Assembly: GCA_944324425.1 (NCBI GenBank)
Contig: CALUWE010000001.1
Coordinates: forward strand, 62,001-126,000
Source of the DNA: Candidatus Gastranaerophilales bacterium
GTDB lineage: Bacteria > Cyanobacteriota > Vampirovibrionia > Gastranaerophilales > Gastranaerophilaceae
Reading direction: 5' to 3'
DNA length: 64,000 nt
The position numbers and the translations under genes were made by a program. A model generated the notes under the pieces. It did not search any database. It was not told the origin of the DNA and saw only the letters and a list, made by a program, of their open reading frames with translations. Below, piece after piece: positions 44,021 through 52,669 of this stretch (positions are counted from its first letter, which is position 1; every line of letters starts with the position of its first letter).

Positions 44021-44869
44021 TTGAATAATCACATTCATTGGTACCCGGGGCATATTGCAAAAGCAGAAAGGCAATTAAAAGAAAAACTGAATCAGGTAGA
44101 TTTGGTTCTTGAAATTTTGGATGCAAGAATTCCTGTTTCATCAGGCTATCAAAACTCAGAAAAATTAACGGGGAATAAATTAAAAATAGTTCTTTTAAAT
44201 AAATCCGACGTTGCGGATAATGAATTAAACAAAATTTGGTGCAGTGAAATTGAAAAAAAATATAATTGCCCCTGCATTTTAACAACCACAAAAGACAGAA
44301 AAGATGTGCCTTTTATTGTAGACAAAATTTTAAAAGAAGCTAAACCCGTTTTTGAAAAATTAAAGGCAAGGGGTTTGTTGCCAAGGCCAATTAGGGTTAT
44401 GGTTATAGGTATGCCAAATGTCGGCAAATCAAGTGTTATAAATAAATTGACAGGAAAATCAAAAGCAAAAACAGGCGCAAAAGCAGGCGTTACAAGAAAC
44501 CAGCAGTGGGTAAGAGTGCACCCTCAAGTGGAACTTTTAGATACTCCGGGGATAATCCCCACGATTCAAGATGACCAACAAAAAGCAATAAAACTTGCAA
44601 TGGTAAATTCAATTTCAGAAAATGCCTATGATAACGAATTTGTTGCATTTGAACTTTTGAAAATTTTAGAAAAAAATTATAAACAAGAAGTTATGGAATA
44701 TTATAAAATTGATGAGAATGAATTTTCAATTGATTCAATTGCAAGAAAAAGAAACTGGATTATAAAAGGCAATGAACCTGATATTCAAAGGTGCTCACAG
44801 TTTATTTTAACAAATTTTAGAGACGGTAAAATAGGAAAGTTTACGCTTGAAAAACCAACAGATTTTTGA
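44021..44869 (+). CDS. rbgA: Ribosome biogenesis GTPase YlqF/RbgA
   Basis: The 282-residue circularly permuted GTPase assembles the 50S subunit. It begins IHWYPGHIAKAER, with G4 (LLNKSD) before G1 (GMPNVGKSSVINKL) and G3 DTPG. The C-terminal helical domain that contacts rRNA is complete. The start is a TTG, with AAAGGA about 9 nt upstream, because the conserved WYPGHM-like block begins at residue 7. It overlaps rnhB by 23 bp and follows rplS, a common neighbour order (rplS, rbgA, rnhB). Confidence 0.94.
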   Translation: MNNHIHWYPGHIAKAERQLKEKLNQVDLVLEILDARIPVSSGYQNSEKLTGNKLKIVLLNKSDVADNELNKIWCSEIEKKYNCPCILTTTKDRKDVPFIVDKILKEAKPVFEKLKARGLLPRPIRVMVIGMPNVGKSSVINKLTGKSKAKTGAKAGVTRNQQWVRVHPQVELLDTPGIIPTIQDDQQKAIKLAMVNSISENAYDNEFVAFELLKILEKNYKQEVMEYYKIDENEFSIDSIARKRNWIIKGNEPDIQRCSQFILTNFRDGKIGKFTLEKPTDF

Positions 44870-45494
44870 ATTTGACGACTTTGAAAAAAATTCAAACAGA
44901 AATCTTTTTAATAACGGCTACAATTTTATAACAGGAACGGATGAAGCAGGCAGAGGCCCGGGCGCAGGCGGGGTGTATGCGGCTGCAGTTTGTTTTTTAA
45001 ATAAAAACCTATCTGAAATTTTACCCGAATTAAACGATTCAAAAAAACTGACAGAAAAAAAGCGGGAAGAATTATTTCCCATTATTAAAGAAAATTCAAT
45101 TTATTCAATAAAAATGGTTGATGTTGATGTTATTGAAAAAATAAACATTTTAAACACTTCCTTATTTGCCATGAAAGAAGCCGTTTATGAAGTTATTCAA
45201 CAGTTAAAAGATGAAAATGTTTTGGTTTTAATTGACGGCAACAGAAAAATTAAAGATTTTAAATACAGCCAAAAAACAATAATTAAAGGCGATTCAACTT
45301 CAGCTTCAATTGCGGCTGCAAGCATTTTAGCCAAAGTTTCAAGAGATAACTATATGCTGGAATTAGACAAAAAATACCCCGAATATGATTTTAAAAAAAA
45401 CAAAGGGTATTTAACAAAAAACCACATAGAAGCCATTAAAAAATTCGGAATAACCCCTGTGCACAGAAAAAGTTTTTTAGGGAAAATAATATAA
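44847..45494 (+). CDS. rnhB: Ribonuclease HII
   Basis: The 215-residue enzyme cuts RNA in RNA-DNA hybrids and single ribonucleotides in DNA. The active-site motif is GTDEAGRGPGAGGVYAAAV; D and E at 32-33 are kept, while the loop that usually reads GPLAGPV is GPGAGGV here. NDSKKLTEKKREEL, IDGN and a late aspartate before a GYLTKNH motif complete the site. The start is a TTG inside rbgA. Probably functional. Confidence 0.92.
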   Translation: MKNQQIFEFDDFEKNSNRNLFNNGYNFITGTDEAGRGPGAGGVYAAAVCFLNKNLSEILPELNDSKKLTEKKREELFPIIKENSIYSIKMVDVDVIEKINILNTSLFAMKEAVYEVIQQLKDENVLVLIDGNRKIKDFKYSQKTIIKGDSTSASIAAASILAKVSRDNYMLELDKKYPEYDFKKNKGYLTKNHIEAIKKFGITPVHRKSFLGKII

Positions 45495-45562
45495 ATATGG
45501 CAATTATTTTTAAAAAAAATACTTTATTAAAAATATAAGCACAAAATATAGGGTGTATTGTT

Positions 45563-46537
45563 ATGAGCATTTTGAGCGAAATAGGTTCATTATTTCATAC
45601 CGGAACAGCAACGGAAGCAGAAGACAAATTAAAAGGTCAAGCCGCACGGCAAACAAATGTTGAAAGCGACGGCAAACAAGAGACATCATATACATCAAAA
45701 CAATCCGCAGAAGCAATTACAAATAATGCCCTTGCAGACATTAATGCAAAACCCGAAACAAGGGTGAAAACCTGCAATACAAAAAAACTGACAGGCAAAC
45801 TGTTCCCTGATTTTGACCAAAGACAAATAACTCAAGATTATTTGGCGCTCAGAGAAGAAGCCAAACAAAAAGCCGTTCGAACAACCAAAAGAATATACAG
45901 AACGTTTACAACCGGCGATATGAGCGACCTTACCGATAAAAACGGGAATATTATTGCAACATTTACAATTCCCGAGAAACATTCAGACAATTTTACTGAC
46001 GGAGATGAATTTTGCTCATATAAAATGACGGAATATAGCCCAAAAACAGGCGAAGTGGTTGCAGTTACAAGAGTATTTAACCACGACGGCTTTAACAAGC
46101 AATGGAAAAGGCACTACGGACCCTACATGGAAAGATTTGAATTCGGCAAAAAACCCGAAGATACTACATATTTAAAAATAGGCCTTACAAGAAAAGAAAA
46201 AGACGGTAAATATATTTTGCATCCTGAGGTTCAGCTCTACGCAAAAGGCTACCAATCCGACGGACTTGCAACGGGAATGAGAAAAGCCGATAAATTCATA
46301 TCAAGTTTAATTCATCAGGATTATGAATCATACAGAACAAATTATGAAGCGCCGACAAGAATTTTTGACGGTTGTCTATATTCAGACCCTGCATCCGTAA
46401 CCGAAAAAGACGGCATGTACGGCGAAAAATTTGATTCTGCACTTGAATATCCTACAAGGCAGTTCAAAATAGGCGATGAGATTTATGTATTTAATCCTTA
46501 TTACGTAAATGAAAAAGGAAACAGAACGGAAGATTAA
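45563..46537 (+). CDS. Protein of unknown function
   Basis: The 324-residue product begins MSILSEIGSLFHTGTATEAE, has a polar, low-complexity stretch to about residue 75, then a more folded part with LFPDFDQRQITQDYLALREE, GDEFCSYKMTEYSPKTGEVV and GDEIYVFNPYYVNEKG. No signal peptide or membrane helix. I recognise no family. It stands alone between rnhB and a convergent radical SAM gene and may be a lineage-specific accessory protein. It ends at a strong terminator. Confidence 0.65.
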   Translation: MSILSEIGSLFHTGTATEAEDKLKGQAARQTNVESDGKQETSYTSKQSAEAITNNALADINAKPETRVKTCNTKKLTGKLFPDFDQRQITQDYLALREEAKQKAVRTTKRIYRTFTTGDMSDLTDKNGNIIATFTIPEKHSDNFTDGDEFCSYKMTEYSPKTGEVVAVTRVFNHDGFNKQWKRHYGPYMERFEFGKKPEDTTYLKIGLTRKEKDGKYILHPEVQLYAKGYQSDGLATGMRKADKFISSLIHQDYESYRTNYEAPTRIFDGCLYSDPASVTEKDGMYGEKFDSALEYPTRQFKIGDEIYVFNPYYVNEKGNRTED

Positions 46538-46561
46538 AAGGGCTTAATTAAGCCCTTTTTT
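46536..46561. terminator. Bidirectional terminator
   Basis: AAAAGGGCTTAA and TTAAGCCCTTTT form a near-perfect palindromic stem shared by the convergent genes at 45563 and 46560; it includes the last base of one stop codon. Confidence 0.8.
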
Positions 46562-47438
46562 ACATCCAATCATTTGAAAATGCTTTTGTTTTATGAATTG
46601 AACAATTATAACATTTTTCGGTATCCAGATAAATTTTCTTCGAACAGTTTTCAATCGAATACCCCGATCTTGCTCTAAAATCATTACATAAAGCAGGGCA
46701 GGAAAAAACGCCTTTTGAGCTTACGATTCTTGAATTTTTGCAATCCAATTTATTTGTGTCAAAGTTATTATCTTCAAGTTGTTTAAACATCATGGGGTTA
46801 GAATCAAAATAGGGGATAATTTTTAAATTAATTTGGCCGATTTCAAAACCGAATTTTTTACATATCTCGTAAAATCCTTCAAAAATTTTTTCTCTTGGTT
46901 CTTTGTAGTAAGTAGTAACTGTAATAATGGGGTTAAAATCATATTTATATAAATTTTGGACTGCCATCAAGGCTTTTCTGAAGGTTCCTCTTCCTCTTAT
47001 TAGGTCGTTCTTGTGCTCATCATAGTGTTCAAAGCTTATTCTGTATATTGTCTCAAAATCGGATTCATCATCTATCTTTCTTAAAAACCTCGCCTTTTTG
47101 TCATTTATAAATGTTCCGTTGGTAAGAACCGTTGCATTTGAAACTTTAAGACACATTCTTAAAATTGAATTAAAATCGGGATGCATCATCGGTTCTCCGC
47201 CCGTCAGGTAAATTGACCTCAGTTTTTCCCTGTCGACTGCAAGCAAAGCCTGTTTGATTTTTTCAATCGGAATAAAGTCTTTTTCTTTTTTAAACGGATT
47301 TCTTTTAATGTAGCAGTGAGAACACTTTAAATTGCAACATTTACCGGTTAATTCAAAAAACAAATTGTTAAGTTCTTCCATTTCAACAATGGGGGCTTGC
47401 ATAAAACTCTTTTTGAGAGCAACTTTCAAATCAGACAC
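46560..47438 (-). CDS. Radical SAM protein with C-terminal cysteine cluster
   Basis: The 292-residue protein has the CNLKCSHC radical SAM site near residue 34, TGGEPMMHPDF, and a C-terminal set of cysteines (CPALC, C, C, C in about 40 residues) that would hold an auxiliary iron-sulfur cluster, as in SPASM/Twitch proteins. Such enzymes modify peptides or proteins. The start is a GTG at 47438. No precursor peptide gene is obvious nearby. The AAATCAGACACTTT repeat overlaps this start and recurs 201 bp away toward the large gene at 47692. Confidence 0.85.
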   Translation of the reverse strand: MSDLKVALKKSFMQAPIVEMEELNNLFFELTGKCCNLKCSHCYIKRNPFKKEKDFIPIEKIKQALLAVDREKLRSIYLTGGEPMMHPDFNSILRMCLKVSNATVLTNGTFINDKKARFLRKIDDESDFETIYRISFEHYDEHKNDLIRGRGTFRKALMAVQNLYKYDFNPIITVTTYYKEPREKIFEGFYEICKKFGFEIGQINLKIIPYFDSNPMMFKQLEDNNFDTNKLDCKNSRIVSSKGVFSCPALCNDFRARSGYSIENCSKKIYLDTEKCYNCSIHKTKAFSNDWM

Positions 47439-47642
47439 TTTTGATATTCTCCATTAAACCTTTTCTTGACAACTTCAATGTTATAAATTTGCTCTGATAA
47501 ATAAAATTACCATATCGGGTACATTCAACAAAAATAAAAAACAGGGCGATTGTTTAATATTAAAATTTTATGTTTTAAATTTTGTAACAATAAATTGCGG
47601 CATATTTCGACGTATGGGCAAAAAAATAAAATCAGACACTTT
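47428..47642. repeat. Direct repeat pair AAATCAGACACTTT, 201 bp apart
   Basis: The same 14-bp word occurs at 47428-47441 (over the radical SAM start codon) and 47629-47642 (49 bp before the Clp-FtsH-like gene). The 253-bp gap between these divergent genes otherwise holds AT-rich sequence and no supported gene. The pair could be a shared operator or a small duplication. Confidence 0.5.
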
Positions 47643-47691
47643 GTAATAAAAACGATACACGAAGGTTTTATTTTTTCTGAAGCGAGGAACA

Positions 47692-50600
47692 ATGAAAATT
47701 AATCCGATTATCTCATATACGCCGTCATATTTTGCCGACTTATCAAAAAATAGCAACGGTTTAAATGCGGTTAAAGATAGTGTGGGACAGTGCAATACAT
47801 TTTCCGCACAGTACAGCCAAATTAGTTTTGAGGGCAAAAAAAAGGATGTGCAGGACTACAAAAACTTCAGAAAAATGTACAACAACTTCAGCCCCGAAGC
47901 TGAAGACATTTACGAAAACGGCAAAAACATTGCAAAAAGACTCGGCTCCAAAGAACTTGAGACTTGGCACTTGTACCTTGCAACTTTATATGAAGCCAGA
48001 CAATATATTCAAAGTTTAAACGAAGGCATTGAAACATTTGAAGAAGGAGGAAGAAAAAAGCTCCCGCTTTCAATTCAAAGTATGATTTCATCAAACATCA
48101 GTATTTTTAGAAGCGAAACTGACAGAAAAAAAATAGAAGATGTTCTTAATGCACATATAAATCAAACAGTCAGCCAATTTACGGAAAGGCAGGAAAGTCA
48201 AAAAAGCGGCTTTTCCATACCATCCTTGGGTATCACCCCTTCCAAAGACGCCATAGATGATATGATGGAAACATATGATTATGCGGCCAACATGGCGCAG
48301 ACAGACAATTTCTTTGACAGTTATTTTCTTGTGTCTGCAAACTATACAAGGGATGTAATGCTTGCTAAAGAAGCAAGGAACTTTAGGCATGATTTACAAA
48401 AAGCATTTATGATAGACGACTCCTCGCACAAGAAAAAATTTCACCTGAGATTTTTTGATGATAAAGCGGATGCAATATGGAAAAATTTAGATCTTGGCAA
48501 CAATGCCGTTTTTCTTTGCGATTCAAATAACAAAGATTCCGTCAAACACCTTGTTTCAAGCTTTATTAACCTGATAAACAAACCCGGTAAAAAGTATAAA
48601 AATTTAGACCCTGCAAAAACAGATGTTATTGTTTTAAACAAAGACGCAAGTTTTGAATTTGTTTTTGACCACATTAAAGAAATTTCCGAAGATTCTGAAA
48701 AGAGCGGCAGAACAACTGTTTTTGTGGGCGATTTATTAACTCTTGTAAGAAATAATCCGAAAGCGCAAATATCGGGGGACGAATTAAGAATGCTGAAAAA
48801 CGGCGGGCCGAAAATGAAAAACGGCTCGCAGGTAAGATTTGTGTTTGCCATGACGCCTGAAAATTACTACGCAAACACTTCGGGAGATGCCGGTTTTAGC
48901 GAAGTTCTCTCTCAATATGCAATTCAAACCATTCCTTCTCTTAATGCAACGGATACAAAAAAATATCTTACGGATGAAAACGGCTTGGATTTTGTTGAAA
49001 ATGAAACAAAAATAAGATTTACAAAAGAAACGGTAGAAAAAGCAATTGAACTTACAAGCACCGAAGAAGGCAATTATCCCGATAAAGCTCTTTCTTTATT
49101 AAGCGCTGTTTCAAAATATTATGTAGATAAAGAAAAGATAAGACCAAGAGACCTTGAAAAATATTTAAAAGAAACCGAAATGCTCTCTGAAGCTTCCACT
49201 TCAAGCGACAGGTCAAACATAATTTTTGATACCGGCAAAACAACGGAAGATATTATAGGAAGCCCCATGACCAAAAAAGATGCCAAGAGCATAGCAAATC
49301 AAATTAAAAACGGTACAATAGGAACAAGAGGGTTTATTGCACAATTAGACGACGGCTCGTCATACGGCGGCGGCAGAAGGCATACGGCAGAAGCAATTGC
49401 AGGTGAAGCAAAAATTCCGATGATTGTAATTAATGCCAAAGACTTTGCCCTTAAAGATATTGATGCACTTTCTCAAAACGCGTCTTTATCCGAAATAAAA
49501 ATTAAGAAAATTGTTGCAACCGCAAAAGCACAAGCCGAAGCCAACGAAAACAAAACCGCCATGATATTTATTGAAAACTTCGACAATTTCGGTGCAAACC
49601 CTTTGTATGGAATATCTTCCATATATGAACAAAAAGCGTTTTCTCAATTATTGGAAGAAATGGAAAACACAAGGAAAAATGACAAAGTTAATTTAATTAT
49701 TGTAGGCTCTGCCAATATGCCGGGCGTTATTGACCCGAATATAATGAAGCCTTATAAATTTTTAAATTCCATTATTGTTTATCCTCCGCAAGATACAAAA
49801 GAAAGAAAAGAAGTTTTAAATTATTACATTAAAAAAATGGGTCTTGAAATTGCAGGCGACACAAAAGAAGAACAGGACAAAGTGGTTAAATGTGCGGCAG
49901 AAACCACACAAGGCTTTACTGTTGCGGATTTAATGTATTTATTAGATGTGGCTAAATCCGTACAGCTTGAAAGAAACAAAGATAAAATTGACGCTTCCGA
50001 TTTTATAGAAGCATTTTTACGTGCAACATCGGGACGCACAAATGAAGCGGAAATTTCACCGGCAAGAAAAAAGATTGTAACATCTCATGAAGCAGGCCAT
50101 GCGCTTTGTCTGCAAATAATGTATGAAATAGCCGAAAAATCAAAAATACCTTGGCACCTTCCCGATAAGGTAAACTTTATAACTCTTGACCCGAGAGGAA
50201 ATTTCGGCGGGGCAATGTATTATAAAAAATCAAGCAACGAAGAGTATTCTTTTGAAAAGGTTATAAGCAACATAGTGTCTTGTTTCGGCGGACATTCAGC
50301 CGAAAAAATCCTGTATAATATGACAGGTTCATACGGAATCACAGGCGATATGGAACAAGTTACAGCCTTGGCAAGAATGGCCGTTCTTGATATGGGCATG
50401 GGCCCAAAAACAGGCCCTGCGCACATTCAAAGAAACGCTTTAGGCTCCCCTGATGTTTCAGAGAAAAAATTGGGCATAATTGAAGATGATATAGATTCCA
50501 TGGTTAATGCCGCAGGAAAAATTTCGGATATGATTGTGGAAGAATATAAAGATTTTATTCTTGAATTCACCGACAGATATTCAGACAAAGTCGGCAGCGG

Positions 50601-50751
50601 CGAGTGCTTGGTTTCTTCGGAAACATTTATGCAAGAGTTAAACGAATGGAGAAATAAACAGCCGAAAGAAAAACTGGAAAAGCTTAATTCTCTTGAAGGA
50701 GAAATAAATAAAATTGTGGAAAACACAAAACATGGAGGCAAACAGGCATAA
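47692..50751 (+). CDS. Clp-FtsH-like chimera: Clp N-domain, two degenerate AAA+ modules, M41 zinc protease
   Basis: The 1019-residue protein has five parts. Residues 1-50 form a polar leader ending ISFEGKK. About 65-225 resemble the two-repeat Clp N-domain (NFSPEAEDIYENGK, WHLYLATLYE). About 250-500 resemble the first ClpA/B AAA+ module, ending YPDKALSLLSAVSKYYV, but no Walker A lysine is visible. About 540-785 align with the FtsH AAA+ module (AEAIAGEA, IFIENFDNFG, ANMPGVIDPNIMKP), where Walker A reads SSYGGGRRHT, Walker B has EN for DE, and the arginine-finger RPGRF is KPYKF. About 790-985 is an M41 protease with HEAGH (H799, E800, H803) and the third ligand D886 in TGDMEQ. No membrane helix is seen. 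It is probably an active protease with inactive unfoldase modules; GAGGA precedes the ATG. Confidence 0.85.
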   Translation: MKINPIISYTPSYFADLSKNSNGLNAVKDSVGQCNTFSAQYSQISFEGKKKDVQDYKNFRKMYNNFSPEAEDIYENGKNIAKRLGSKELETWHLYLATLYEARQYIQSLNEGIETFEEGGRKKLPLSIQSMISSNISIFRSETDRKKIEDVLNAHINQTVSQFTERQESQKSGFSIPSLGITPSKDAIDDMMETYDYAANMAQTDNFFDSYFLVSANYTRDVMLAKEARNFRHDLQKAFMIDDSSHKKKFHLRFFDDKADAIWKNLDLGNNAVFLCDSNNKDSVKHLVSSFINLINKPGKKYKNLDPAKTDVIVLNKDASFEFVFDHIKEISEDSEKSGRTTVFVGDLLTLVRNNPKAQISGDELRMLKNGGPKMKNGSQVRFVFAMTPENYYANTSGDAGFSEVLSQYAIQTIPSLNATDTKKYLTDENGLDFVENETKIRFTKETVEKAIELTSTEEGNYPDKALSLLSAVSKYYVDKEKIRPRDLEKYLKETEMLSEASTSSDRSNIIFDTGKTTEDIIGSPMTKKDAKSIANQIKNGTIGTRGFIAQLDDGSSYGGGRRHTAEAIAGEAKIPMIVINAKDFALKDIDALSQNASLSEIKIKKIVATAKAQAEANENKTAMIFIENFDNFGANPLYGISSIYEQKAFSQLLEEMENTRKNDKVNLIIVGSANMPGVIDPNIMKPYKFLNSIIVYPPQDTKERKEVLNYYIKKMGLEIAGDTKEEQDKVVKCAAETTQGFTVADLMYLLDVAKSVQLERNKDKIDASDFIEAFLRATSGRTNEAEISPARKKIVTSHEAGHALCLQIMYEIAEKSKIPWHLPDKVNFITLDPRGNFGGAMYYKKSSNEEYSFEKVISNIVSCFGGHSAEKILYNMTGSYGITGDMEQVTALARMAVLDMGMGPKTGPAHIQRNALGSPDVSEKKLGIIEDDIDSMVNAAGKISDMIVEEYKDFILEFTDRYSDKVGSGECLVSSETFMQELNEWRNKQPKEKLEKLNSLEGEINKIVENTKHGGKQA

Positions 50752-50834
50752 TAAAAATTATTTTTGAAAAATAGCAATTTTTATTTACTTTTGCATTAAT
50801 AAATATAGTCAGGCAGTATGTTAGGTAAAAAATC

Positions 50835-51635
50835 ATGAAAATTTCAAATGTTGCATTCAACAACAGTTATTTTAAACCCGCCTTTAGGGGGTACACATTA
50901 AAAACAGAAAATAAAAAAACAGGCTCAGATAGTTTAAATGTTGAATTACCGGATTCAACACAATATGATTATGCTCCACTTTATACAGACCCAAAAAAAG
51001 GGAGAATGCTTGAAACCACATATAGAAACAAATTAATGGGCATTTGCTTTGACGAAGAAGGCAAGTTAAACCCGATTATCAAAAAAAAACTTGATGACAG
51101 CAACTTTATTTTTGAACAACCCGACGGTACATCAAAAGTAATGACCATAAAAGATGCGCTTAAAAGCTATGTAATATCTTCCAAGCCTTTTAACAGACAG
51201 CTTATTCATGCAACGTTTGTCAGAGAAGATGCGGAAAATATCAAAAGGCACGGATTTGACCCGAAACGTATTTCAAGAGCGGAATTTGGCCCCGGTTTTT
51301 ATTTCACCCCTTCCGAAGGAGAAGCCATGAACTACGGAAGTGCAATGTTAAGCGCAAGAGTTAAAGGTAACTGCGCACATATGGATGGCAAGTTCTATGA
51401 AAAAATTAAAACACAAGGCGTAACAGATACCGTAAAAAATTTCATAGGCTTAAAATCATCAAACCATCCGACTTTTGACATTGAAAGACAAGTGGTCAGC
51501 ACGGTTATCAACGAATATGTAAGAAATATTTTGTTTGAAGAATTAGGCTACGATTGCGCATACGGTGCAGGCGGCGGCAAATCTTGTTACGTTGTATACA
51601 ATCCTGATGCAATAAGCGACATAAAAGTTTTTTAA
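50835..51635 (+). CDS. ADP-ribosyltransferase-fold-like protein
   Basis: The 266-residue protein has a short leader (MKISNVAFNN to AFRGY at residue 20) and a C-terminal domain resembling the ART/PARP fold. Readable elements are LIHAT (H125), the helix DAENIKRHGFD, the strand FGPGFYFTPSEGEAMNYG (Y156), and the last strand CYVVYNPDAI. In ARTs the position before YVVY is usually the catalytic glutamate; here it is C251, so activity is uncertain or of the H-Y type without glutamate. It follows the Clp-FtsH-like gene by 83 bp on the same strand. A secreted effector, an enzyme or a binding module are all possible. Confidence 0.6.
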   Translation: MKISNVAFNNSYFKPAFRGYTLKTENKKTGSDSLNVELPDSTQYDYAPLYTDPKKGRMLETTYRNKLMGICFDEEGKLNPIIKKKLDDSNFIFEQPDGTSKVMTIKDALKSYVISSKPFNRQLIHATFVREDAENIKRHGFDPKRISRAEFGPGFYFTPSEGEAMNYGSAMLSARVKGNCAHMDGKFYEKIKTQGVTDTVKNFIGLKSSNHPTFDIERQVVSTVINEYVRNILFEELGYDCAYGAGGGKSCYVVYNPDAISDIKVF

Positions 51636-51666
51636 TAGTATAATTAAATAATTAAAAGGAAAATTT

Positions 51667-52665
51667 ATGTCGACTGAATTGTTGGATTGCTCATTAAGAG
51701 ACGGGACATATGTAAATGACGGCAACTTTGGCTTTGAAACAATTAAAGCCTTAATTTCAGGGCTGAATAATTCCAATGTCGATATAATTGAATGCGGCTG
51801 GCTTATAAACAAAGATTTCAGCATTAATAAAACTTATTTTTCAAATATCAATGATATTGAAATTTTTCTTGAATGCGAAAAAAAAGCAAAATATTCTCTT
51901 ATGCTTTATCATAATGAGTATGACCTTAAAAAAATTGTCAAAAATACCGGCCGCATAGATATTTTAAGAGAAATTTTCCACAAAGAAAAATATAAAGAAG
52001 CAATTGAACGTTCAAAAATTATTAAAAATTCAGGCTATGAGCTTTTTTATCAGTTGGTAAATACAAACGAATACAATAATCAGGAATTAATGGAATTATC
52101 AGGGTTGTCAAACAAAATCATGCCTGATTGTATTTATATAGTTGATACAAACGGTTCAATGTTTAAAAGCGACCTAAAAAGGGTTTTTGAAATTTTGAAT
52201 GAAAATTTGGACGATAAAATTAAAATAGGTTTTCATTCTCACAATAATTTGCAATTGTCTTTTGCTCTTACAATAGATTTTATTGAAATGGCCTCAAGAG
52301 AAAAAAGGGATATTATCGTAGATTCCGCACTTTTTGGCATGGGAAGAGGGGCAGGCAACCTAAACACAGAATTAATAGCGGAATATTTGAACAAATTTTA
52401 TTTTAAAAACTATGATTTAGATATTATAAACAAGTTAATTACAAATGAAATTTTAAAATTCAAAGAAACATCCGACTGGGGCTATAACATTCCCTATCTT
52501 TTGTCGGGCACATTTAACATCCACAGCCGCTATGCAAAATATTTAACAGATAAATATAACATTAAACCGGACGTTTTGAGAGAAGTTTTTTCCGTTATTA
52601 AAAAAAGCGAAACCTCGGGTTTTTCAAAAGAAAATGCGGAAAATGCGATAAATAGTATATTATAG
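51667..52665 (+). CDS. HMGL-like (DRE-TIM) aldolase in a glycan cluster
   Basis: The 332-residue protein begins ELLDCSLRDGTYVNDGNFG, the DRE-TIM metallolyase start, and has HSHNNLQLSFA with the metal-binding histidines and a DSALFGMGRGAGN motif. Relatives include 4-hydroxy-2-oxovalerate aldolase and homocitrate synthase, but this short form with glycosyltransferases next to it is of the kind seen in surface polysaccharide loci, where it may make an unusual sugar-acid building block. AAAGGA precedes the ATG. The next gene starts 4 bp after the stop. Confidence 0.85.
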   Translation: MSTELLDCSLRDGTYVNDGNFGFETIKALISGLNNSNVDIIECGWLINKDFSINKTYFSNINDIEIFLECEKKAKYSLMLYHNEYDLKKIVKNTGRIDILREIFHKEKYKEAIERSKIIKNSGYELFYQLVNTNEYNNQELMELSGLSNKIMPDCIYIVDTNGSMFKSDLKRVFEILNENLDDKIKIGFHSHNNLQLSFALTIDFIEMASREKRDIIVDSALFGMGRGAGNLNTELIAEYLNKFYFKNYDLDIINKLITNEILKFKETSDWGYNIPYLLSGTFNIHSRYAKYLTDKYNIKPDVLREVFSVIKKSETSGFSKENAENAINSIL

Positions 52666-52669
52666 AGAG

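Noticed and set aside
46560-47438. Peptide-modifying radical SAM system with a precursor peptide
   Set aside because: No short cysteine- or glycine-rich precursor frame with a ribosome site was found in the flanking gaps; the idea stays open only if the precursor lies elsewhere.
47568-47837. Minus-strand open frame across the promoter region and start of the Clp-FtsH-like gene
   Set aside because: It overlaps a clear coding start on the other strand. The resemblance of its internal GTG-TCT-GAT start to the radical SAM start is explained by the 14-bp repeat.
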